This document shows positions 57,759-64,000 of a stretch of DNA of 64,000 bases, one piece after another. The stretch is from Streptomyces spiroverticillatus. GTDB lineage: Bacteria > Actinomycetota > Actinomycetes > Streptomycetales > Streptomycetaceae. Numbering within the stretch: the first letter of the stretch is position 1; every line of letters begins with the position of its first letter. The notes beneath the pieces were generated by a model, which did not search any database, was not told the DNA's origin, and was given only the letters and a program-made list of their open reading frames with translations. The stretch covers positions 248,001-312,000 of the forward strand of contig BMUX01000009.1 of NCBI GenBank assembly GCA_014650415.1, given 5' to 3'. The translations under genes were made by a program, and so were the position numbers.

Positions 57759-58631
57759 CTAACGGGGCGACGCGTCGATCGCCGCGAGGAGCAGGTCCAG
57801 GGCGCGTTCGAAGGCCGAGTCGCGCATCAGGGGGAGGTGGGGGCGGGCCTCGTGGAGATGGGGGTACGTCTCGGCGGAGACCTCCGCGTAGACCGCGCCC
57901 CACGCCCCCTCGTCCCCCTCCCGCTGCTCCGGCCGCAGGCCCTGCACCGCCGCGTCCAGGGCCGCATGACCCAGCACCGTGTCGATGAACGCGTGGTAGT
58001 GGCGGACCGCGTCCCGGGGGCCGAAGCCCGCCGCGCGCAGCAGGCCCAGGCCCGTGTCGATGGCGCGCTGTTCGTTGGGGAGGCGGGTCACCCGGAAACC
58101 GCTCAACAGGGCTGCGCGCGGGTGGCGTTGGGCCGAGTGGTAGGCCCGTACGCCGAAGTCGCGGAGCGAGGCGCGCCAGTCCGTGGGGTCGGGGGTGAAG
58201 TCGGTCATCGTCTCGCCGATGAGGCGGTCGCCGAGCGCCAGGTGGAGGTCCTCCACGGAGCGGAAGTAGCGGTAGACCGCGCTCGGGTCGGCGCCGAGGG
58301 CCTGGCCCAGTTTGCGCATGGTGAGGGAGTCCGCGCCGTTCTCGTCGACGAGGGCGAGGGCCTTGTCGACGATCGCGTCGGAGGAGAGGACCGTCCCCGA
58401 ACGGGTCGGCCGCCGCCGCTTCCGCTCGGCCGGCACCCGGGTCGCCCCACCGGCCACGTCACCGCTCGCCCCACGCGCCTCACCAGCCACCGGGCGCGCC
58501 CCGCCAGTCGCCCCACCGGCCACGTCACCGCTCGCCCCACGCGCCTCACCAGCCACCGGGCGCGCCCCGCCAGTCGCCCCACCGGCCACGTCACCCTCCC
58601 CGGCAACCACCCCACTCGCCCCGCCCGACAT
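57759..58631 (-). CDS. TetR-family regulator with repeated N-terminal extension
   Basis: The protein is 290 residues from ATG 58631. Residues about 12-65 are two 22-residue tandem repeats (GDVAGGATGGARPVAGEARG core) plus a partial third. Residues about 80-130 are the HTH: SSDAIVDKALALVDENGADSLTMRKLGQALGADPSAVYRYFRS. The C-terminal domain resembles TetR_C (HPRAALLSGFRVTRLPNEQRAIDTGLGLL). It lies back to back with the permease gene and so probably regulates the permease/amidohydrolase pair. Confidence 0.88.
   Translation of the reverse strand: MSGGASGVVAGEGDVAGGATGGARPVAGEARGASGDVAGGATGGARPVAGEARGASGDVAGGATRVPAERKRRRPTRSGTVLSSDAIVDKALALVDENGADSLTMRKLGQALGADPSAVYRYFRSVEDLHLALGDRLIGETMTDFTPDPTDWRASLRDFGVRAYHSAQRHPRAALLSGFRVTRLPNEQRAIDTGLGLLRAAGFGPRDAVRHYHAFIDTVLGHAALDAAVQGLRPEQREGDEGAWGAVYAEVSAETYPHLHEARPHLPLMRDSAFERALDLLLAAIDASPR
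58441..58595. repeat. 66-bp in-frame tandem repeat inside the TetR gene
   Basis: Two perfect 66-bp copies (58441-58506 and 58507-58572) and a partial third (58573-58595). 66 bp equals 22 codons, so the repeat expands the protein without frameshift. Confidence 0.92.
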
Positions 58632-58792
58632 CCTCACCGTCACACCCCTCCCTCGCCGTACAGCCGTACAACCTGCCGCGCGCCAGTTAACCACCGCGTT
58701 ACGTCAACACCATTGACATAACTCTGACGGCGGCTGTTTCATCGGCGCACACCACCCGACATCCCACCCATGACCCCGCAGGAGTGTGCGCC

Positions 58793-60319
58793 GTGCCCCC
58801 GAACACGCAGCAGCCACCGTCGCCGACGTCGCCGCCCGCCCTGCGCCGCTCCCTCGGCGTCAAGGACGGCATGGCCATCGCCGCCTCCAGCACCGCCGCC
58901 ACCACGAGCATCGGCATCGGAATGGGGTCGCTCGCGGCCTACGCGGGGCGGCAGACGCCCGTGCTGCTGCTCATCGCGTTCCTGCCGATCGTGGGGATCG
59001 CCCTCGCCTACGCCCGGCTCAACCGCACCGAGCCGAACTGCGGCAGCGGCTACACCTGGGTGGGACGCACCATCGGGCCCTGGACCGGGTTCCTCACTGG
59101 GTGGGTCGTGCTCGTCGGCACCATGATCTTCATGGCGTACACCGGGGCCGTGACCGGGTCGGTCATCCTCCAGTTCCTCAACAAGCTGGGGATCGAGTCC
59201 GCCTTCGGCATCGCGCTCGACCCCACGTCCACCGGGGTCAGCACGGTCGTCGGGCTCGTCGCGCTCGTGGCCGTGACCATCACCGCGATCACGGGCGTAC
59301 GCGGGGCCACCCGCCTCCAGCTCGGGCTGCTGATCTTCGAGTACGCCGTGCTGCTCGTGTTCTGCGCGTGGGCGATCGTCGTCGGCGACCAGCCGTTCTC
59401 CTTCTCCTGGCTGAACCCCTTCGAGATTTCGTCCGGGCAGTCCCTCGCCCAGGGGCTCGTGCTCGCCGTCTTCATCTTCTGGGGGTGGGACGCCGCCTTC
59501 AGCGTGAACGAGGAGAGCAAGGACCCGAAGGACGTCGCGCGCGGCGGGTTCATCGCGCTGTTCACGATGCTGGGGCTGTTCTTGTTCGCGTCGATCGCGT
59601 TCCAACGGGTCATGGACACCGGTCAGTTGGTGGAGAACGGGCCCGCCGCCCTCACCTTCCTCGGCTCGCACCTCGCCTCCGAGCCGTGGGCGTCCCTGCC
59701 TCTCGCCGCACTGATGTGCTCCGCCTTCGCCTCGCTCCAGTCGAGCGTCATCCCCACCGCTCGCGGCAACTTCGCGATGGGCCGCGACCGTACGCTCGGC
59801 AAGGTGTGGACCCGTATCCACCCGCGCTTCGGGACCCCGGCGGTCGGGACCCTGATCCTCATGGCCATCGCCGCCGGCATCGCCGTCCTCGCGGTCGGCA
59901 TCCCCAAGCTCAACGACATGATCCTCACCGCCGTGAACTCCATCGGCCTGACGGTCTCCCTCTATTACGGGCTCACCGCGATCGCCTGCGCGGTCCGTTT
60001 CCGGGCCAACCTGCGGGCCGGGGCCCGCGAGGCGCTCGCCTCCGTCATCGTGCCGGCGGCGAGCGGGCTCGCGCTGTTCGGACTCGGGGGGTACCTCGCG
60101 TACACGTACGCCACGATGAGCGACCACTTCGAGGCCAGCCCGGACAACGGGTGGTTCATGCTGACCATCCCGGTGGTCGTGGTCGGGTCGGGCTTCGTCG
60201 CCGCCGCCGTCGCCAAGTGGGTACGGAAGTCCCCGTACTTCACCCCGGAGGGACGCGGCCGGGGCACCGACCCCGACAATGTCGTCCTCCCCATGGACCG
60301 GGCCGCCACCCCTCTCTGA
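58793..60319 (+). CDS. APC-superfamily amino acid/polyamine permease
   Basis: The protein is 508 residues from GTG 58793 (AGGAG upstream); GTG 58784 is an alternative. About 12 TM helices are predicted. GIGMGSLAAYAGRQTPVLLLIAFLPIVGIALAYARLNRTEPNCGSGYTWVG is the APC consensus helix 1-2 region. VFIFWGWDAAFSVNEESKDPKDVARGG matches the APC 'Gly-Trp-(D/E)' segment. It imports an amino acid, amine or related compound for the coupled amidohydrolase. Confidence 0.93.
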   Translation: MPPNTQQPPSPTSPPALRRSLGVKDGMAIAASSTAATTSIGIGMGSLAAYAGRQTPVLLLIAFLPIVGIALAYARLNRTEPNCGSGYTWVGRTIGPWTGFLTGWVVLVGTMIFMAYTGAVTGSVILQFLNKLGIESAFGIALDPTSTGVSTVVGLVALVAVTITAITGVRGATRLQLGLLIFEYAVLLVFCAWAIVVGDQPFSFSWLNPFEISSGQSLAQGLVLAVFIFWGWDAAFSVNEESKDPKDVARGGFIALFTMLGLFLFASIAFQRVMDTGQLVENGPAALTFLGSHLASEPWASLPLAALMCSAFASLQSSVIPTARGNFAMGRDRTLGKVWTRIHPRFGTPAVGTLILMAIAAGIAVLAVGIPKLNDMILTAVNSIGLTVSLYYGLTAIACAVRFRANLRAGAREALASVIVPAASGLALFGLGGYLAYTYATMSDHFEASPDNGWFMLTIPVVVVGSGFVAAAVAKWVRKSPYFTPEGRGRGTDPDNVVLPMDRAATPL

Positions 60320-60366
60320 CCAAAGCCCCCGCCGATCTGTCCGCACCACCGCAAGGAGCACCCCCC

Positions 60367-62019
60367 ATGCCCACCTTCGACCAGCCCGCCGACCTCGTCC
60401 TCACCGGCGGGACCGTGCACACCGTCGACGCCGCCCGCAGCCGTGCCACCTCCGTCGCCGTCCGGGGCGGGCGGATCGTCGCCGTCGGGCACGACGAGGT
60501 GCGGGACCTGATCGGACGGGGGACGCAGGTGGTCGACCTGGCGGGGAAGTTGCTGCTGCCGGGGTTCCAGGACGCCCATGTCCACCCCGTCGGCGGCGGC
60601 GTCGAGATGGGGCAGTGCGACCTGACGGGGGCGATCACGGCGGACGAGTACCGCGAGACCATTCGTGCGTACGCCGATGCCCACCCCGAAGCGGAGTGGA
60701 TCACCGGCGGCGGCTGGTCCATGGAGGCCTTCCCCGGCGGGACGCCCGACCGGGCCTTCCTGGACGCGCTCGTGCCGGACCGCCCGGTTTATCTCGTCAA
60801 CCGGGACCACCACGGCGGGTGGGCCAACTCCCGTGCGCTGGAGGTGTGTTCGGTGGACCGGGGCACCCCCGACCCCGCCGACGGCCGCCTGGAGCGCGAC
60901 GCGGACGGTGTGCCGACCGGCATGCTCCAGGAGGGCGCGATGGGGCTGGTCGCCCGGCACGTCCCCGACCTCACCGACGCCCAGCTCCTGGCCGGACTCC
61001 TCCGCGCCCAGGCCCTCCTCCACTCCCACGGCATCACCGCCTGGCAGGACGCCCTCCTCGGCGACCACGCGGGCATGGCCGACCCGGCACGGGCGTACGC
61101 GAAGGCCGCCCGCGACGGGCTCCTCACGGCACGCGTGGTCGGCTCGCTGTGGTGGGACCGGGCGCGCGGCGAGGAGCAGATACCCGAACTCCTGGCCCGC
61201 CGCGCCGACTTGACGATCGGCGACCGGCTGCGCGCCTCCACCGTCAAGATCATGCAGGACGGCATCGCCGAGAACCACACGGCCGCCATGCTCGACCCCT
61301 ACCTCACCGCCTGCGGCTGCGCCTCCGACAACTCCGGCATCTCCTTCATCGATCCCAAGTCCCTCTCCTCGTACGTCACTTCGCTCGACGCGGCGGGTTT
61401 CCAGGTGCACTTCCACGCGCTGGGCGACCGTGCGGTACGGGAGGCACTGGACGCGGTGGAGGCGGCCCGGGCCGCCAACGGCCACACCGACACCCGCCCC
61501 CACCTGGCCCACCTCCAGGTGGTCCACCCGAACGACGTCCCGCGCTTCCGCGCGCTGGGCGCGAGTGCGAACATCCAGGCCCTGTGGGCGGCCCACGAAC
61601 CCCAGATGGACGAGCTGACCATCCCCTTCCTGGGCGCGGAACGCGCCGCCCACCAGTACCCCTTCGGCGACCTGCTGCGCGCCGGGGCCACCCTCTGCGC
61701 GGGCAGCGACTGGCCGGTCAGCAGCCCGGACCCGCTCGCCGCACTCCAGGTCGCGGTCACCCGCCGGGAGCCCGGCGCGGACGCGGACGTACCGGTTTTC
61801 CTCCCCGAGCAGCGGATCGACCTCGGGTCGGCGGTGGCCGCGTACACGGCGGGCAGCGCGTACGTGAACCACCTCGACGAGACGGGCTCCATCCGCCCCG
61901 GCCTGCTCGCCGACCTGACGGTCCTGGACCGCGACATCTTCGCGGCCCCGGCGGAGGAGATCGCGGAGGCGAGGGTGGTGGCGACGTACGTGGGCGGCGA
62001 GGCCGTCTACGGGTCGTAG
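60367..62019 (+). CDS. Amidohydrolase (YtcJ-like)
   Basis: The 550-residue protein carries LVLTGGTVHTVDAARSRATSVAVRGGRIVAVG, the metal motif LLPGFQDAHVHPVGGG (HxH), VKIMQDGIAENHTAAMLDPY, FHALGDRAVREALDAVE (His/Asp) and LCAGSDWPVSSPDPLAALQVAVTRR. This is a full-length YtcJ/amidohydrolase-3 family protein. It lies 47 bp after the permease stop, so they form an operon. It probably hydrolyses an amide or N-acyl substrate taken up by the permease; specificity is unknown. Confidence 0.92.
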   Translation: MPTFDQPADLVLTGGTVHTVDAARSRATSVAVRGGRIVAVGHDEVRDLIGRGTQVVDLAGKLLLPGFQDAHVHPVGGGVEMGQCDLTGAITADEYRETIRAYADAHPEAEWITGGGWSMEAFPGGTPDRAFLDALVPDRPVYLVNRDHHGGWANSRALEVCSVDRGTPDPADGRLERDADGVPTGMLQEGAMGLVARHVPDLTDAQLLAGLLRAQALLHSHGITAWQDALLGDHAGMADPARAYAKAARDGLLTARVVGSLWWDRARGEEQIPELLARRADLTIGDRLRASTVKIMQDGIAENHTAAMLDPYLTACGCASDNSGISFIDPKSLSSYVTSLDAAGFQVHFHALGDRAVREALDAVEAARAANGHTDTRPHLAHLQVVHPNDVPRFRALGASANIQALWAAHEPQMDELTIPFLGAERAAHQYPFGDLLRAGATLCAGSDWPVSSPDPLAALQVAVTRREPGADADVPVFLPEQRIDLGSAVAAYTAGSAYVNHLDETGSIRPGLLADLTVLDRDIFAAPAEEIAEARVVATYVGGEAVYGS

Positions 62020-62045
62020 GCACGGAGGTACCCAGGTACGCAGAA

Positions 62046-62075
62046 GGGCCCCGGCCCGGGGAAGGGCTGGGGCCC
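62046..62075. terminator. Bidirectional hairpin terminator
   Basis: GGGCCCCGGCCC (62046-62057) and GGGCTGGGGCCC (62064-62075) form a 12-bp stem with one G-T pair and a 6-nt loop. It lies between the convergent amidohydrolase and MFS genes. Confidence 0.8.
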
Positions 62076-62091
62076 AGAAGGGCTGCGCTGG

Positions 62092-63429
62092 TTACGCCAC
62101 CGCCACCAGCTCGCGCCGGCGCGCCCTCGCGCTCGGGACCAGCCGGAGGTGTTCGTGCCCCCGGCGCAGGTCCAGCTTCGGGCGCAGGCCGCCGACGCGG
62201 AGCAGCAGCGCACCGACTCCCAATGCGGCCACCGCCGAGATGACACCGCCCGCCGCGAAGCCGATCCGGGCTCCGTACGTGTCGGTGATCCAGCCGAGCA
62301 GGGGCGCCCCCAGCGGCGTACCGCCGGTGAAGACCATCATGAAGAGGGCCATGACGCGGCCCCGCATGGCCGGGTCGGTCGCCATCTGCACGCTCGAATT
62401 CGCCGTGACGTTGACCGTCAGGCCGAACATCCCGATCGGCACCATCAGCGCCGCGAACAGCCAGAAGGACGGCGCGAAGGCGGTCACCGCTTCGAGGACG
62501 CCGAAGAGGAGCGCCGCGCCCACCAGCAGCCGCAGCCGTGACGTACCGCGTCGGGCGGCCAGCAGCGCACCCGCGAGCGAGCCCGCCGCCATCAGCGTGT
62601 TGAGCAGGCCGTACGTTCCCGCGCCCTCGTGGAAGACGTCGTCCGTGAAGGCCGAGAGCCAGATCGGGAAGTTGAAGCCGAAGGTCCCGATGAAGCCGAC
62701 CAGCACGATCGGCCAGATCAGCTCCGGGCGGCCCGCGACGTACCGCAGTCCCTCACGCAGCTGTCCCTTGCCGCGCGGGGTGCGCTCCACCTTGTGGAGT
62801 TCGGACGTACGCATCATCAGCAGACCGGCGATGGGGGCGAGGAAGGAGAGGCCGTTGAGGAGGAAGGCCACGCCACTGCCCACGGCGGTGATCAGCACGC
62901 CCGCCACCGCCGGGCCGACCAGTCGTGCCGACTGGAAGTTCGCGGAGTTCAGGCTGACGGCGTTGCGGATGTCGGCCGGGCCGACCATTTCGGCGACGAA
63001 GGTCTGCCGGGCCGGGTTGTCGACGACGGTGACCAGACCGCCGACGAAGGCCGTGGCGTACACGTGCCAGACCTCGACGTGCCCGGACAGGGTCAGCGCG
63101 GCCAGCGCGAGGCCGGTGAGGCCCATCGCGGACTGGGTGACCAGCAGCAGCGGCCGCTTGGGCAGCCGGTCGGCCAGGACCCCTCCGTACAGACCGAAGA
63201 GCAGCATCGGGAGGAACTGCAGGGCGATGGTGACGCCCACCGCGGAGGCGGACCCGGTGAGGGACAGCACCAGCCAGTCCTGGGCTATTCGCTGCATCCA
63301 GGTGCCGGTGTTGGAGATGACTTGCCCGCTTGCGAAGAGCCGGTAGTTCCGGTTCCTGAGCGAGCTGAACATGGACTGCTTGGGGGTGGTCGGTGCGGGG
63401 GCGGAGTCTGCTCCGGATCCCGTACTCAA
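62092..63429 (-). CDS. MFS transporter (enterobactin/drug exporter EntS-like)
   Basis: The 445-residue protein starts at TTG 63429 after GAGGAGG (spacing 10). Twelve TM helices are predicted. NYRLFASGQVISNTGTWMQRIAQDWLVL and LYGGVLADRLPKRPLLLVTQ (loop 2-3 motif) match the EntS/MFS_3 group. The C-terminal tail is hydrophilic and Arg-rich. Downstream in the same direction as the MarR gene (64-bp gap), it is a probable efflux pump under its control. Confidence 0.92.
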   Translation of the reverse strand: MSTGSGADSAPAPTTPKQSMFSSLRNRNYRLFASGQVISNTGTWMQRIAQDWLVLSLTGSASAVGVTIALQFLPMLLFGLYGGVLADRLPKRPLLLVTQSAMGLTGLALAALTLSGHVEVWHVYATAFVGGLVTVVDNPARQTFVAEMVGPADIRNAVSLNSANFQSARLVGPAVAGVLITAVGSGVAFLLNGLSFLAPIAGLLMMRTSELHKVERTPRGKGQLREGLRYVAGRPELIWPIVLVGFIGTFGFNFPIWLSAFTDDVFHEGAGTYGLLNTLMAAGSLAGALLAARRGTSRLRLLVGAALLFGVLEAVTAFAPSFWLFAALMVPIGMFGLTVNVTANSSVQMATDPAMRGRVMALFMMVFTGGTPLGAPLLGWITDTYGARIGFAAGGVISAVAALGVGALLLRVGGLRPKLDLRRGHEHLRLVPSARARRRELVAVA

Positions 63430-63493
63430 AGTGGGTTCGCCTCCTCGACGGCGCGCGGGGTTGTTGTCGGCAGGGGCCCACCCTGAGCGGTTT

Positions 63494-63931
63494 CTACAGG
63501 TGGGCGAGTTTCTCCAGGACCGGGGCGGCAGCGCGCAGCTTCGCCCACTCGTCCTCGTCCAGACCGTCGGCGAGGTGGGACAGCCAGACGTTTCGCTTGC
63601 GGCGGCTCTCTTCGAGCATGGCCTCGGCGGTCTCGGTCTGGCTGACCACCTTCTGGCGGCGGTCCTCGGGGTGCGGCTCCAGCCGGACCAGTCCCTTGGC
63701 TTCGAGCAGCGCCACGATGCGGGTCATCGACGGCGGCTGCACGTGCTCCTTGCGGGCCAGCTCGCCCGGGGTGGCGCTGCCACAGCGGGCCAGGGTGCCG
63801 AGCACCGACATCTCGGTGGGGCTCAGCGATTCGTCTACACGCTGGTGCTTCAGACGCCTGCCCAGCAGCATGACTGCGGAGCGGAGGGCGTTCACGGCGG
63901 CGGCGTTGTCGCCGTGGGACAGGTCAGGCAT
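63494..63931 (-). CDS. MarR-family regulator of the efflux gene
   Basis: The 145-residue protein carries SLSPTEMSVLGTLARCGSATPGELARKEHVQPPSMTRIVALLEAKGLVRLEPHPEDRRQKVVSQT, the complete MarR wHTH with D-R-R wing. It is the first gene of the pair with the MFS exporter. A palindrome next to the start suggests autoregulation. Confidence 0.95.
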   Translation of the reverse strand: MPDLSHGDNAAAVNALRSAVMLLGRRLKHQRVDESLSPTEMSVLGTLARCGSATPGELARKEHVQPPSMTRIVALLEAKGLVRLEPHPEDRRQKVVSQTETAEAMLEESRRKRNVWLSHLADGLDEDEWAKLRAAAPVLEKLAHL

Positions 63932-63936
63932 GTTTG

Positions 63937-63962
63937 TTAGCGTAACTCATTACCCATGCTAA
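63937..63962. promoter_or_regulatory. MarR operator-like palindrome
   Basis: TTAGC (63937-63941) and GCTAA (63958-63962) flank an inner inverted repeat GTAA/TTAC (63942-63945 and 63950-63953), 6 bp upstream of the MarR start. It fits a dimer-binding site for autoregulation. Confidence 0.6.
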
Positions 63963-64000
63963 GGACCACCTGAATCACAGGGGTATACGCAGTGGTGGCG

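Noticed and set aside
58786..60366. Extension of the amidohydrolase frame back through the permease gene
   Set aside because: The added 527 residues are Arg/His/Pro-rich shadow of the permease. The real start ATG 60367 gives the family N-terminus.

Overview
The window reads as chromosomal DNA of a Streptomyces or a very close actinomycete. The evidence is the very high G+C content, GTG/ATG starts with ATGA-type overlaps, a complete conservon (cvnA-D plus two P450 genes), two WhiJ-like XRE/DUF397 regulator pairs, a TIGR03084/AtuA/acyl-CoA carboxylase operon, and the dispersed intergenic repeat built around 'CGCAGTTCCCCGCGCCCCTG'. No rRNA or tRNA gene and no CRISPR array was seen.

Layout. Positions 1-6469 (minus) hold a catabolic operon: TIGR03084 protein, AtuA-like protein, carboxyltransferase, biotin carboxylase/BCCP and an acyl-CoA dehydrogenase that runs off the window. 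This gene set fits leucine or acyclic-terpene type branched acyl-CoA breakdown. An EamA exporter follows. At 7796-10201 lies an unusual two-gene unit: a 100-residue peptide with a leader-like N-terminus and eleven His-His-Pro pentapeptide repeats, then a membrane M50 metalloprotease with a PqqD-like N-terminus. An FAD/Fe-S oxidase, the conservon with P450s (13.0-19.0 kb), serC, and a TetR-controlled ABC exporter follow. Positions 23-39 kb hold mixed single genes: a secreted beta-propeller, an SGNH hydrolase, a secreted SH3/collagen-like protein, a WhiJ-like pair, a quinone oxidoreductase, a cyclophilin, hydrolases, a MarR/carboxymuconolactone-decarboxylase-family divergent pair and a Uma2 protein.

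From about 39695 to 56490 an integrated element of about 16.8 kb splits an aldo/keto reductase gene (5' half at 39317, 3' half ending at 57117). Nearly all of its genes lie on the minus strand, in this order: tyrosine integrase, zinc-ribbon protein, small membrane proteins, HNH nuclease, terminase small and large subunits, portal, prohead protease fused to major capsid protein, head-tail adaptor, tail terminator, tail tube, tail chaperones with a probable -1 frameshift, tape measure and minor tail proteins. This is a siphovirus head-and-tail cassette with no recognisable lysis, replication or excision gene. Its left end carries a host-type XRE/DUF397 pair and small genes, two of which contain a TTA codon. 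Six clusters of a palindrome, GGGACCTTGGTCCC, mostly phased at exactly 24 bp, sit at or near gene ends throughout the structural module. I saw them nowhere else in the window.

After the element come repeat-rich spacer DNA, a TetR regulator with tandem 22-residue repeats, an APC-type permease and an amidohydrolase that look co-transcribed, and a MarR/MFS exporter unit at the right edge.

The items most worth following are the 24-bp palindrome array of the element, the minimal head-and-tail element itself, and the His-rich peptide/M50 protease pair.
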